DNA of 64,000 nucleotides from Francisella sp. LA112445 (GTDB lineage: Bacteria; Pseudomonadota; Gammaproteobacteria; Francisellales; Francisellaceae): positions 1,674,001 through 1,738,000 of the forward strand of contig NZ_CP041030.1 in the NCBI RefSeq assembly GCF_012224145.1. The letters are read 5' to 3'. The notes under the pieces are model-generated. The model saw nothing but the letters and a program-made list of their open reading frames with translations, did not search any database and was not told the DNA's origin. The translations under genes were made by a program, and so were the position numbers. Positions 47,061 to 57,817 of the stretch are shown piece by piece; the stretch's first letter is position 1; each line of letters begins with the position of its first letter.

Positions 47061-50000
47061 TCAAACCCCACTCAAACTAACCGTACTTCCCTCAGCTATT
47101 AATCTACTAATATCATTAACAAACTTATAAATAGAAAAAGGCTTTTGTAAATAATCAAACTTTCCATCCACATCATCTAGAGAAACAGTTATTTCTAGAA
47201 TATTCTCTTTATGGCTATCTGAAGATGCTATATTTGTTTTTAGATTATCTAAAACCTTTTTAAGATTTGTAGGATTTACATTTTTACTTCTAAGATTTAG
47301 CTCAACTTTACTAAAGTTCTCATCAATATATTGTGATATCGGTTGAACCTTATCAACACTTAATTTATTACACTCTCGTTGAACATCACGACTAACTTTA
47401 CCCTCAACCACAACAATATCATCAACTTTAATATTATCTTTTACTAGAGCAAATACATCTTCACCAACTAAGCAATCTGCTCTATCAAACTCATCATCAA
47501 TATTAATAATATAAAGAATTCTACCAGTCTTGGTTTTTCTGCGGATAGCTGGAGTTATCATACTAGCAATAATTCTCACAGAATTACCATCCATATTTGG
47601 CTGCTGGATCTTTTGCAGATCACTAAAGCTAACATGATTACGCCAATGACTTTCTTCATCAATAATATGCCCAGAGAAATACATTCCTAAGGCTTTCTTC
47701 TCATTGATTAATAACTCTTTAAGGCTCCATTCTTCTGAAATACATTCTCTTTCTAACTCAGCATCAGTATCGCTCTCTTGCTCTGTAAAACCAAATAGAT
47801 CATTTTGCCCAGCTGCTGCCATTTCATTTACATAGCCAGCATTTTTAATAGCTTTTTCTATAGAGTTAAATGCTGTAGCTCTATTTCTAGATATATCCTT
47901 AATAGCTCCTGCAAAGCAAAGTGCTTCAAGAGCTTTTTTATTAACCTTCCGTAAATCTACTCTACGCGTCAGATCAAATATAGAACTAAACTCTCCTTCA
48001 GTATCTCGCTCTGTAAGGATACTTTTAATAGCCTCGCCACCAAGTCCTTTAATAGCTCCCAAACCAAGTAAAATTGTACCTTTTGAAACAGCTATACAGT
48101 CATAAACACTCTTATTCACATTTGGTGATAAAACTATGATACCCATATTTTTACAATCTAGGATAAACTTAACTAACTGATCAGTGTTACCCATATCCCC
48201 TGACATTAGAGCAGCCATATACTCATCAGGGTAATGTGCCTTTAACCAAGCAGTTTGATAAGCAATTAAAGCATATGCCGCAGCATGGGATTTGTTAAAT
48301 CCATAACCTGCAAAGGCTTCCATTTGGTCAAATATCTCATCAGCAAGTCCAGCCTCTATATTATGATATTTTGCAGCTCCCTCTTTAAAGATTTTACGCT
48401 GTTGCTCCATTTCTTCTGGCTTTTTCTTACCCATTGCTCGACGTAATAAATCTGCTGCCCCAAGAGTATAGCCAGCAAGCTTTTGCGCCATCTGCATTAC
48501 CTGCTCTTGGTAAACTGGAATACCATAAGTCTCTCTTAAGACTTCTTCTAATAATGGGTGTAAATATGTAGTTCTTTTGCGACCGTGCTTACGATCAATA
48601 AATGTTGGTATATTCTCCATAGGACCAGGACGATATAGTGCTACTAGGGCAATAATCTCCTCAAAGTTAGAGGTACCAAGATCCTTGACAATCTGACGCA
48701 TCCCTTGTGATTCTAATTGGAATATACCTGTAGTATTACCAGCTTGTAAGAGCTTAAACGTCTTTTCATCATCTAAAGGAATATCTGAAATATTTAAAAG
48801 AGCTTGATCATTAGGTCGCTTAGCGTTAATACTTGTAATAGCATTTTTGATAATCGTTAAGTTTTTTAGTCCCAAGAAGTCAAACTTAACAAGACCAACA
48901 TCTTCAACATCACCTTTATCAAACTGAGTTACAATGTCACCGCCCTTATCCTCACAATATATCGGAGCAAAATCCGATATTACAGTTGGTGATATCACGA
49001 TACCGGCAGCATGCTTACCTAAACTTCGTGGTAGACCTTCTAGTTTTTGAGCCTTCTCAACAATTTCAGCGACATCTTCATCAGCTTGCATCTCATCATA
49101 TAGAGGTTCGCCTTCATGGAGAATTTTTTTAAATGTAGTTCCAGGAGTTTCAGGGATAAGCTTGGCAATCCTATCACCGAAACCGAAACTTTGACCCATT
49201 ACACGCACTACATCTCGCACTACACCTTTAGCTGCCATAGTACCGTAAGTTATAATCTGACCAACACTTTGTTTACCATATTTCTGCTCTACATACTTGA
49301 TAACCCTGTCTCGACCCTGGATACAAAAATCAATATCAAAATCTGGCATTGATACCCTTTCTGGATTAAGGAATCTCTCAAAAAGTAGGCCATACGGTAA
49401 AGGATCAATATCTGTAATAAGTAATGAATATGCCACTAATGAACCAGCACCAGATCCACGCCCTGGACCTACTGGGATATCATTTTCTTTTGACCATCTG
49501 ATGAAATCCTCTACTATCAAGAAGTAGCCTGGGAATCCCATATCACAGATAATATCAATCTCTCTTTGTAATCTATCTTTATAAACTTTTGTAATATGAT
49601 CATGCTTATCTTGCGGCTTATTTGCTAACACTTTTTCTAAACGATTTTCTAAGCCTTGATAGCATAGCTTTGAGAAATATTCTTTCTCAGTTAAACCATC
49701 TGGAATATCTACAGTTGGTAGACAAGGCTTACCTAGTTCAAATGTCACATTACAACGTTTTGCAATCGCTAATGTATTATCAACTAAAACTGATAAAGAG
49801 CTAAACGTATCATACATCTCATCAGCTGATTTTAGATACTGTTGTCGCGTGAATCTTGATTTACGTGACTCATCAAGAATTGTAGTTTTCTCATTGATAC
49901 AAGCTCTAATCTCATGAATATCATAATCATCTGACTCCATAAATACTGTAAGGTTTGTCGCAACTGCAATTAGATTATGCTTAGTTGCTAACTCAAGAGC

Positions 50001-50540
50001 TTTTTCATTATACAAACCTTCGTTTTCATACTCTATCTTATGAATTTCAATAATATAATTATCTTGACCAAATATGGCTATATTTTCAGCAATAATCTCT
50101 TCAGCTTTAACATTATTTTTTGCTAAGATTGCCTTGCCAAGCTCACCATGTTGACCACCATTTAGACATATTACATTCTCTAAGTTAGACTCTTTAAGCC
50201 AATTTTTTGGTATAAGTGGTATTGAGCCTACTCTATCTGCTTCTTGGTAAGCTTTTGATACTAAATCAACTATATTTTGATAGCCTTGATTATTTTCAGC
50301 TAAAAGGATGAGATCAGAAATACCTAGTTCAGTATCAATTTTTAGCTCAACACCAAATATAGGTTTAACACCACTTCCTAAAGCTTGTTTATAAAACTTC
50401 ACTGCAGCAAATAAATTACAAACATCTGTAAGCGCTATTGCAGCAATATTTTTATCTTTTGCACGAGAGAAAAGATCTCCTAAACGTACTGTACTATCAA
50501 CAACAGAAAATCCCGTATGGACTCTAAGATGAGAAATCAT
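47061..50540 (-). CDS. dnaE: DNA polymerase III alpha subunit
   Basis: Replicative polymerase of the holoenzyme. Domains in order: PHP (HLRVHTGFSVVDST at the start, ALTDVCNLFAAVKFY), C-family polymerase core with GPGRGSGAGSLVAYSL and catalytic MPDFDIDFC, the thumb/fingers region with GIFQLESQGMRQ and GYGFNKSHAAAYALIAYQT, HhH (LGLGAIKGLG) and OB fold (RIIASMITPAIRRKTKTGR). Length of 1159 is typical. It is a minus-strand gene with a small intergenic gap upstream of the MFS gene. Confidence 0.97.
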   Translation of the reverse strand: MISHLRVHTGFSVVDSTVRLGDLFSRAKDKNIAAIALTDVCNLFAAVKFYKQALGSGVKPIFGVELKIDTELGISDLILLAENNQGYQNIVDLVSKAYQEADRVGSIPLIPKNWLKESNLENVICLNGGQHGELGKAILAKNNVKAEEIIAENIAIFGQDNYIIEIHKIEYENEGLYNEKALELATKHNLIAVATNLTVFMESDDYDIHEIRACINEKTTILDESRKSRFTRQQYLKSADEMYDTFSSLSVLVDNTLAIAKRCNVTFELGKPCLPTVDIPDGLTEKEYFSKLCYQGLENRLEKVLANKPQDKHDHITKVYKDRLQREIDIICDMGFPGYFLIVEDFIRWSKENDIPVGPGRGSGAGSLVAYSLLITDIDPLPYGLLFERFLNPERVSMPDFDIDFCIQGRDRVIKYVEQKYGKQSVGQIITYGTMAAKGVVRDVVRVMGQSFGFGDRIAKLIPETPGTTFKKILHEGEPLYDEMQADEDVAEIVEKAQKLEGLPRSLGKHAAGIVISPTVISDFAPIYCEDKGGDIVTQFDKGDVEDVGLVKFDFLGLKNLTIIKNAITSINAKRPNDQALLNISDIPLDDEKTFKLLQAGNTTGIFQLESQGMRQIVKDLGTSNFEEIIALVALYRPGPMENIPTFIDRKHGRKRTTYLHPLLEEVLRETYGIPVYQEQVMQMAQKLAGYTLGAADLLRRAMGKKKPEEMEQQRKIFKEGAAKYHNIEAGLADEIFDQMEAFAGYGFNKSHAAAYALIAYQTAWLKAHYPDEYMAALMSGDMGNTDQLVKFILDCKNMGIIVLSPNVNKSVYDCIAVSKGTILLGLGAIKGLGGEAIKSILTERDTEGEFSSIFDLTRRVDLRKVNKKALEALCFAGAIKDISRNRATAFNSIEKAIKNAGYVNEMAAAGQNDLFGFTEQESDTDAELERECISEEWSLKELLINEKKALGMYFSGHIIDEESHWRNHVSFSDLQKIQQPNMDGNSVRIIASMITPAIRRKTKTGRILYIINIDDEFDRADCLVGEDVFALVKDNIKVDDIVVVEGKVSRDVQRECNKLSVDKVQPISQYIDENFSKVELNLRSKNVNPTNLKKVLDNLKTNIASSDSHKENILEITVSLDDVDGKFDYLQKPFSIYKFVNDISRLIAEGSTVSLSGV

Positions 50541-50656
50541 TATTGATTCTATTTTATTTTATGAACTTAGCTACAAATATTACTATAAATAACTTAGAAA
50601 ATCATATCACTTTACAATATTGATTATTTTATGATTGTAAATATTTTAAAGAACTA

Positions 50657-51832
50657 CTATCTTTTTCTATCAACAATAAACACTACAATAACCTTTAATA
50701 AAAGAGCCAAACTGAAACACACCCATAATGCTAAAAGAATTAGATGATAATTTGACATATTCACATGAGCTTTTACAAATCCCCATATAAACATACAAAA
50801 CCCGACAGAGAATGTTACCATAGCTGCTGCTGTACCATGATTTTTGGTAATATCACTCATCGCTGCACCTGTTGCCAAAGGTACAAAGAAACCTAAAAAG
50901 TAACATATCAACTGTAGTGATATTACAGTACTATATAATGATACTTTTAAAAAGCTATATAAAATAATGAAAACAAATGCAAACGCTAAAACCCCAAGTC
51001 TATAGCGCTTCTTATGTGCAGAGCTAGCTTTCATCCGGAAACTAATTATCCCTAAAATATAGAAAACAGACGCTAATAAAAATATGACTGTGAAAACATT
51101 AATAGATACACTTAACTCATCTACTAACAACCCTCTATAAGAGCTCATCAAAACCCCAAGATAAAAAGAGAAAAGTATTGCAGCAATCATGACATTCAAC
51201 AAATATCTAGGTTTTGATAAAGCATGAACAAAGCCTGATAGAATCTCTGATGCTGGAATTAAAACCTGATTTTGAGCATCTATTCTTAATATATTTATAG
51301 AGAAAATAAACAATGCTATTTCTATTATGGCCATAATGAAATAAGCAAGTCTCCATGAAACAGGTATCACACATAAAACCAAATAAGTACTCACAATTGG
51401 AGCAACTATTATCATTATAGATAATATAGCATAGGCCTTTTTCATCTGAGTAGCATCATCAGCATTACGCGATATTAATGCTCTAGCAATAGATGAATAA
51501 CAACCTGTGCCAAGCCCCAAACAAATAAAACCTATGTATGTAACATCAATATTATTTGCTATACCTAAAATTACTAAACCAGATATCGATAAACTTTGTG
51601 ATAAAAATAGTACTTTTTTAGCTGTAAATATATCTGAAAGAGTTGCAAATAATATTGCCGAAAGACTAAACATAAAAAATGATAGGCTCATCGCAAGTTG
51701 AGCTTCATCATCGGATATTTTTAAGCTAGCTGATAATGTCGATATTAATGGCATTGATATAGTCAACGTCATATAACCAACGTACGTCAGAAAATATGCT
51801 AGTAAATTTTCTCTTTTAGTATTTCTAAACAT
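50657..51832 (-). CDS. Major facilitator superfamily transporter (Bcr/EmrD-like drug exporter)
   Basis: A 12-TM carrier of 391 residues. TM1 ends in SMPLISTLSASLKISDDEAQLAMSLS-type sequence (beginning of TM2, as in the Bcr/CflA group), motif A-like region FATLSDIFTAKKVLFLSQ after TM2, and GLGTGCYSSIARALISRNADD in TM4-5 as in drug-H+ antiporters. Its substrate is unknown. It is transcribed toward dnaE from its own region. Confidence 0.85.
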   Translation of the reverse strand: MFRNTKRENLLAYFLTYVGYMTLTISMPLISTLSASLKISDDEAQLAMSLSFFMFSLSAILFATLSDIFTAKKVLFLSQSLSISGLVILGIANNIDVTYIGFICLGLGTGCYSSIARALISRNADDATQMKKAYAILSIMIIVAPIVSTYLVLCVIPVSWRLAYFIMAIIEIALFIFSINILRIDAQNQVLIPASEILSGFVHALSKPRYLLNVMIAAILFSFYLGVLMSSYRGLLVDELSVSINVFTVIFLLASVFYILGIISFRMKASSAHKKRYRLGVLAFAFVFIILYSFLKVSLYSTVISLQLICYFLGFFVPLATGAAMSDITKNHGTAAAMVTFSVGFCMFIWGFVKAHVNMSNYHLILLALWVCFSLALLLKVIVVFIVDRKR

Positions 51833-52110
51833 ATTTCTATTTTCTTATTTAAAAAGAACACATATAAACCACTATTTTAATATTAAGTTTGCAGAACTTA
51901 TAAATGATTATCGTTAGGAATAATCTAACTACAAATTTTACTATAAAATAGTCCAAGAAGTTACATAACTTTATAGTAATAATATTTATTACAACAGAGC
52001 TAAACCTTTTTATATTTAATTTCCATATTCAATTTTGATAATTTAAAAAGAATTGAATAGCTCAATTAATTATTTTAAACTCACTAAACATAACAGTTAA
52101 GATATAAACC

Positions 52111-54207
52111 ATGTCGACAAACAAAAGATATACTCTTAGTTTAAGAGTATCGAGGATAATATTTTTAGTCCTTTTCATAATATGTTTATTTGCTTACATT
52201 AAACCTTTTACAACAGCCAACTATTTATCTAGTAAGCAGTTTAAAACTTTTGAATATCAATCATTAGGATTCCTAAATAAAAATCAAGTTTCAGGGTTTC
52301 ATAATAAGACTCCTAGAGACTTATTTGCTAACTTCTACTATAAATCTTTGAGCTTATGGATGGGATCTCATAAATACTACTATGATGTAATCAACTGTAT
52401 TTCACCTCAAACCGTAAAAATAAATGATTACACAATTAGTGAACAAGATATCAATATTGATAAAATGCTAGTAGCTCTACTTAAAACTGACTTTAGGCTT
52501 AAAGATGTTCCAAATAATACAAACGCAAATAAGTTAAGCCTAACTCTTGGAAAAGGTAGCGATAAGCAAACTTTTTACTTAGCAAAAAAAGTCAATGGCG
52601 ACTGGTACTTCACTCAAGAAAACTTCACAAACCCTGAAACTCTTAAGAAATTTGTTGTTTACAAAAAAGAGAAAAACTCTACAGAAGATAACATAAGAAA
52701 TATCTCTATGCCTATACTATCATATATGAGGTTTGTTTTTGGGGTCAATCAAACATATAAATTCGACACCCAAGATGCTCTTGATATTATGAACCTTGAA
52801 TGGATTCCTCAAAATATACGCAAGAATTATGCATCCTTTATCGCTTTTAGTATGGATAAGGTGTTTGAAAGCGCAAAGGTTACAATTAGAAATATACCTG
52901 GTGAAGTCTTACCTGGTAGCAACCTAGTAATGATATACACCTCTCCATTATCTGGAAAAAGTATATATTTAGAAAATATACAAAATACTAAGAAAAATAA
53001 GGTTTTTGATAATTGGGTCTTTACAAAAGACTCTCAAATTAATGGTGTTGAAATTTTCTTAAACGACCTAAGCAATAATATACGAACACCTATTGGTAAC
53101 AATATAAAACATTCACTTTGGGAGAATATCCCAAGCCTTCTCAATAAATATGGTCAAACTGTATATATAATAATCATATCTATAATCTCGGCAACTATTT
53201 TATATTTAATCTACAAATTATTTTTTAAAATCTTAAATCCTATTTTTAGAATTCTAGGAAATATTTTTGAAAATAAAGATTATAAAACTATTAAAAAACT
53301 CACTATTGCAACATCGTTAATAATATCGATATATCTTGCATATTTCTTCTTCTTTAACTCTATGATAGTTTTTGAAAATGCTTGTTACTATTTTGATTTA
53401 ATATTTAGAATTTCATATGGCATCATAATAATGTTTTTATGTTCTGAGATCGTAAATGTTCTATGTTCATTTATTATTTCATCATATAAAAAATCTCAAG
53501 ACCCAGACAAATCCGCAAGGTTTTCCTTTGCTATAATTATTGCTAACAAAATCATCAACCTTATCATAATACTTATTATCACTGGATATATAATAGAGAA
53601 GCTTGGTATTGATATGTTCCACTTTTTAGCTGCTCTTGGTATTGGTGGACTTGCCATAGCGTTAGCCGGCAAAGATACAATTGAAAACCTTTTTGGATCA
53701 ATTATTCTAGCTGCAGAGAGACCTATCAAAATTGGGGATTGGGTAATAATTAAAGATCAGCAAGGAATAGTAGAAAAGATAGGTTTAAGAAGCACTATTA
53801 TCAGAACTTTTGAAGATTCTGCTCTGATAATACCAAACTTTGCATTTGTTACATCACAAATTAATAATATGGGAGAAAGAAAATATCGCAGATACACAAC
53901 TATGCTTGAAGTTGATGAATCCACCCCAACAAATAAGCTTAAGTCATATGTAAATACCTTAGATGAATTAGTACAAAACACTCCATATATGCGAAAAGAT
54001 GGATACTATATAAGAGTAAATGATCTAAAACCGGCTTCTATCGAAATATTAATATATGTATTTTTTGTCTCTCAAGACTGGGGAGAGGAGCTAAAACAAC
54101 GTGAACAATTCATAATAGATGTGCTAGATATAGCTGAAAAAATGGGAATTAAACTGGCTCCTTCACAGAGAGTTCAATTAGACAAAGATACTCATAAAAA
54201 TAAATAA
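52111..54207 (+). CDS. Large MscS-family mechanosensitive channel
   Basis: A 698-residue inner-membrane protein. A long N-terminal periplasmic domain of about 330 residues follows TM1 and precedes three or four more TM helices. The MscS pore helix ALGIGGLAIALAGKDTIENLFGS and the beta-domain start DWVIIKDQQGIVEKIGLRSTIIRT are clear, as is the C-terminal alpha/beta cage region. It opens under membrane tension to protect against hypo-osmotic shock. It is larger than MscS (286) and smaller than MscK/MscM. It is a single gene with no close partners. Confidence 0.92.
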   Translation: MSTNKRYTLSLRVSRIIFLVLFIICLFAYIKPFTTANYLSSKQFKTFEYQSLGFLNKNQVSGFHNKTPRDLFANFYYKSLSLWMGSHKYYYDVINCISPQTVKINDYTISEQDINIDKMLVALLKTDFRLKDVPNNTNANKLSLTLGKGSDKQTFYLAKKVNGDWYFTQENFTNPETLKKFVVYKKEKNSTEDNIRNISMPILSYMRFVFGVNQTYKFDTQDALDIMNLEWIPQNIRKNYASFIAFSMDKVFESAKVTIRNIPGEVLPGSNLVMIYTSPLSGKSIYLENIQNTKKNKVFDNWVFTKDSQINGVEIFLNDLSNNIRTPIGNNIKHSLWENIPSLLNKYGQTVYIIIISIISATILYLIYKLFFKILNPIFRILGNIFENKDYKTIKKLTIATSLIISIYLAYFFFFNSMIVFENACYYFDLIFRISYGIIIMFLCSEIVNVLCSFIISSYKKSQDPDKSARFSFAIIIANKIINLIIILIITGYIIEKLGIDMFHFLAALGIGGLAIALAGKDTIENLFGSIILAAERPIKIGDWVIIKDQQGIVEKIGLRSTIIRTFEDSALIIPNFAFVTSQINNMGERKYRRYTTMLEVDESTPTNKLKSYVNTLDELVQNTPYMRKDGYYIRVNDLKPASIEILIYVFFVSQDWGEELKQREQFIIDVLDIAEKMGIKLAPSQRVQLDKDTHKNK

Positions 54208-54323
54208 AGAATACCCTCTAATTCATCATTCATTATTAATTAATTTCTAACTTATGCTATCATAATGTATTTTAAATAATTGGCATGCAAATTTTCTATC
54301 TAAGATTACAAGCTTTTAAAACA

Positions 54324-55022
54324 ATGAGTACAAAAAAACTTTCACTAGTAATATTATCTTTTTTAGTATTACCTCTAATTGCAAATGCTGATGAATCTGT
54401 AGCAACTATAGACTCACATATAGACACTCATGCCAAAAAATTAGATAGTGATACAAAACATGTTGAAAAAGATGCAAAAGGTCTTTATAAGCTACCTAAA
54501 AACTACTACAACATTAATGATCTTGATGATGTTACAAAAAAGACATTTAAACCTATGGCATATATTAGTGTTAATGGTGGTTGGGGACAGCAAACAAATA
54601 TGGCTAAAGGTGGAGCAACTATAGTAGCTAGCTTAGGCTATAGATTTACAGAGTCTTTTGCCCTAGAATTCGTTTACCAGAACTTCTTAGTTAGTGAGTA
54701 TAATACAACTCAGAATAATAATTACTTTGCTGGTGCTGCTAAATATTATTACAAGATAAACAATTATATAACAGCCTACGCTGCTGCTGGGCTCGGTCTT
54801 GGTCATACAAGTATTAATGGAATAGAAAATCAACAAAATGCTCCAAAAGATTATTTAGCAACAAATAACACTTGGGGAGGTTTTGCTGTATTTCCAGTAG
54901 GTCTAATGTTTCCTATCAAATATGTTGATAACCTAAGTCTTAAGGTCACATACACATATACAATTTCTTTTTCAGGAGACTCACAAAATTTTGTAACTTC
55001 AGGTTTACAGTATTCTTTTTAA
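54324..55022 (+). CDS. Outer-membrane beta-barrel protein
   Basis: Begins with a clear signal peptide (KKLSLVILSFLVLPLIANA, cleaved near residue 22). An Asp/Lys-rich spacer (IDSHIDTHAKKLDSDTK) precedes alternating amphipathic strands such as AYISVNGGWGQQTNMAKGG, FALEFVYQNF, YYKINNYITAYAAAGLGLG and LSLKVTYTYTISFSGDS, ending with a terminal Phe (YSF), as in outer-membrane barrels. This fits an eight-stranded OmpA/opacity-like barrel. The ATG at 54324 is used because it starts the signal peptide; one at 54285 would add 13 residues. Confidence 0.8.
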   Translation: MSTKKLSLVILSFLVLPLIANADESVATIDSHIDTHAKKLDSDTKHVEKDAKGLYKLPKNYYNINDLDDVTKKTFKPMAYISVNGGWGQQTNMAKGGATIVASLGYRFTESFALEFVYQNFLVSEYNTTQNNNYFAGAAKYYYKINNYITAYAAAGLGLGHTSINGIENQQNAPKDYLATNNTWGGFAVFPVGLMFPIKYVDNLSLKVTYTYTISFSGDSQNFVTSGLQYSF

Positions 55023-55024
55023 GA

Positions 55025-57001
55025 CTATTTTCTAAAACTCTGTTTTTCAGATATTTTATAATCTAAGTATGTACTAATATGATTCTTCTTATCTTTAAAG
55101 ACAAAGTTGTTATAAACTATCATATACATTAGTACTTTTCTTATATAATGCCTGGTCTCTCCAAATGGGACATTCTCTATCCAAATTGGTGCTGGAACTT
55201 CTTTTTCATTTAGCCATTTAGCTACATTACCAGGTCCTGCATTATATGCAGCTATTCCAAGGACTGTATTCTTATCAAATAACTTCTCTAAGAAATATAA
55301 ATTTGCTGTACCTAACTTAATGTTATTCTGTGGAACAAATATTTTAGTATTCATATCTTCAGACTTACTTCCAACTAACGAAAGCTTATATTTTTTAGCA
55401 ATAAACTTAGCTGTAGGCTCAGTAACTTGCATCAAACCTTTCGCACCAGCCCAAGATCCTGCCTGTATATCAAACAAAGATTCTTTACGCATTATAGAAA
55501 GCACTAAATCTCTATCAATACCAAATTTCTTAGTATTTTCACCCACAATATCTATAAACGCCTTAGGGAAAAGCATATCAATATTATTATATTTGCCAAT
55601 CACTGCCATATTAAATATAGCTGCATAATACATATGATTATCTTCTGCTAAACGTGCAAGCTCTTTAATCTCAGAGATCTGATTTACTTTTAATTTATTT
55701 CTTATACTCCAACGCCATATACTTGTAGAGTCTTTATATTGACCCATCTGATATAAATCAATAGCTTGCTCAGTAGCATCTTGAGATAGTAACTTCTTAG
55801 TTTCACCATTACTTAGTTTATCAGCAGTATTATTACCAAAGTTATATGGCTTACCTAATTTATCAGAAGCTAAGAATGAGTAATAATTTAATGGCTCTTT
55901 GATTAGATCTTGATATATTTCTTTAGCTTTTGTAGTCTGCCCCTCTTTATCATAGCTATAGGCTAACCAATATCTCCAAGCCTCATCCTGCTGAGATTTT
56001 TTCGGTAACTGATAATATGTTTTTATAAAACCTGCAAAATTATTATTGTATAACTCTACCCTTAATAACCATTCCCACGCTATCGTATCTAAATATCTCT
56101 TATCAACTTTTGCTAACCACTGTTTTGCTTCTGGTGACTGTGACCTTGCAAAACTAACAGCAATGACCGAAATACATTCTTGCTTAGTTTTTTTACTTAA
56201 ATACCTTTTGTTTTTTAAATTATCCCAGATTTTTGCATATTGGGTTGGGTTTTTACTAATAAGATCTTTTGATATATCAAAAAATACTTCATCAAAATGC
56301 TTATAGTTATGGAATCTATTTATAAACTGATCTAACTTAGCAGGATTTTTTGTAGCCTCTTTCCATGCTGTAATATAATTAACATAGTCTTTATTATTTT
56401 TCACATAAGTATTTAGCAACCATAAACTATCATCAAACTTATTAGCAAATGCAAGAGTATATGCCTTATTCGTTACGTATGCTTTTGGTTTATAGTCTGA
56501 CTTATCCCAGTACTTTTGCATATCTGAACAAGCAGAAGGCATATATACGCGATTTTGCCATAAATCCCCAAACTCTTTTAATGCTTGAGTTTTATCTCCA
56601 GAAGCATATTCTGCCTGCATACTCCAGCATTTACCTGATATACCAAGATCTCCTTTATAATACTTTTTAAAAAGCTGCCAATCTTGTTTTTGTGCGTAAT
56701 ACTCTGCCAAATCATCAGAAAGCCTATCTTTCCAATATTTATTATCATTTTGCTTAAAATACTCATCAATTGTATCTTGTTTAAAAATACCTGGATCACT
56801 ACTAATCTCTTTATATTGAAAGTATGGATATATACTCGTATTTTCAAGCTTAGATTTAAGATAGTAGTAAGACTTATAATCCTTAGTTTCTAAGTCTTTT
56901 AATGCTTGTTTTGAAACTTGAACTTGTTCTGTTGTAAGACTATATCCAACGCCTACAGATACAAATAATAAACAACCTGTTATAACCTTTTTATTAATCA
57001 C
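55025..57001 (-). CDS. slt: Soluble lytic murein transglycosylase (first paralogue)
   Basis: Cleaves the MurNAc-GlcNAc bond of peptidoglycan in the periplasm, forming 1,6-anhydro ends. A signal peptide (KVITGCLLFVSVGVGYS) precedes a long helical U-domain (residues 25-430) and the C-terminal lysozyme-like SLT domain, with the catalytic Glu in IMRKESLFDIQAG, GAKGLMQVTEPTAKF and AAYNAGPGNVAKWL. Length of 658 matches Slt70. A second paralogue lies 2.6 kb away at 59608-61590 on the same strand. Confidence 0.95.
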   Translation of the reverse strand: MINKKVITGCLLFVSVGVGYSLTTEQVQVSKQALKDLETKDYKSYYYLKSKLENTSIYPYFQYKEISSDPGIFKQDTIDEYFKQNDNKYWKDRLSDDLAEYYAQKQDWQLFKKYYKGDLGISGKCWSMQAEYASGDKTQALKEFGDLWQNRVYMPSACSDMQKYWDKSDYKPKAYVTNKAYTLAFANKFDDSLWLLNTYVKNNKDYVNYITAWKEATKNPAKLDQFINRFHNYKHFDEVFFDISKDLISKNPTQYAKIWDNLKNKRYLSKKTKQECISVIAVSFARSQSPEAKQWLAKVDKRYLDTIAWEWLLRVELYNNNFAGFIKTYYQLPKKSQQDEAWRYWLAYSYDKEGQTTKAKEIYQDLIKEPLNYYSFLASDKLGKPYNFGNNTADKLSNGETKKLLSQDATEQAIDLYQMGQYKDSTSIWRWSIRNKLKVNQISEIKELARLAEDNHMYYAAIFNMAVIGKYNNIDMLFPKAFIDIVGENTKKFGIDRDLVLSIMRKESLFDIQAGSWAGAKGLMQVTEPTAKFIAKKYKLSLVGSKSEDMNTKIFVPQNNIKLGTANLYFLEKLFDKNTVLGIAAYNAGPGNVAKWLNEKEVPAPIWIENVPFGETRHYIRKVLMYMIVYNNFVFKDKKNHISTYLDYKISEKQSFRK

Positions 57002-57151
57002 AATAACTTAATTATTAGAAATTTATTTTGCTAAAAATACTAACATTATTAAGTCAAAAAAACTAATGATTAAAAATTTAAAATTGTACTAATTATGTAA
57101 ACTAATGTTATTATTGATATATTAAATATAGAAATATTATGAATACAAACA

Positions 57152-57796
57152 ATGAAAGCAGAATTTGATCCAAGGAAACTTATAGCTTTTACTACCATCT
57201 CCGTAGCTATTTTATTTTTTGCTACATATATCGTATCAGTACTAGATAACCACAATACACTATGCAACCCTTTTATATCGGGGTGTTCTGATATAACTCA
57301 TGCAGGCTTTACATCTTATGAAAAATATATGCTAAAAGCTATTTTAATACCTACAGCTACATTAATGGCTGTGATATTTTTCTTTATCCAGAATCTACTT
57401 GTGACAATAAGTAATCATAGTAACTCGGTTATCAAACAAGGTAAAATAATGCTTTTTTTAGCATCTGTTGGATGTTTAGGCTTAATTATTGGTACATCAG
57501 TAATTGATGGGCAAAACACATCTATGCAAGTTCATTTGAAAGGTGTAGCTGTTTTCTTTGTTCTAATGAGTGTCTGTCAGGTTTGGTATAGTATAATTGA
57601 ATACAAATACTCGGATAAGCTCAATAGAGTTCCATTAATATTACGTCGAATAGCTATTTTAGTTACAGCTGCATTTACAATATGGTCAATATTTATGAAC
57701 CAAACTACTGTTAATCATAATATAGTTGAGTGGTGGGGAGTATATGCTCTTATATTTTGGTTTTGGACATTCTCAATAACTAAAGTAATAAAATAG
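57152..57796 (+). CDS. Multi-spanning membrane protein of unknown function
   Basis: A 214-residue integral membrane protein with about six TM helices. An extracytoplasmic loop (LCNPFISGCSDITHAGFTSYEKYML) after TM1 resembles the NPxIS loop of Frag1/DRAM/Sfk1-like proteins. No enzyme motif is visible. It is divergent from slt and is followed 21 bases later by the sialidase-like gene, then by another membrane protein: a three-gene set between two lytic transglycosylase paralogues. Confidence 0.7.
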   Translation: MKAEFDPRKLIAFTTISVAILFFATYIVSVLDNHNTLCNPFISGCSDITHAGFTSYEKYMLKAILIPTATLMAVIFFFIQNLLVTISNHSNSVIKQGKIMLFLASVGCLGLIIGTSVIDGQNTSMQVHLKGVAVFFVLMSVCQVWYSIIEYKYSDKLNRVPLILRRIAILVTAAFTIWSIFMNQTTVNHNIVEWWGVYALIFWFWTFSITKVIK

Positions 57797-57817
57797 GTAT
57801 TTAATTAATCGATAAAT

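Noticed and set aside
56578-56847. Minus-strand ORF of 89 residues inside slt
   Set aside because: It is an alternative frame of the transglycosylase U-domain with a composition typical of AT-rich shadow frames.
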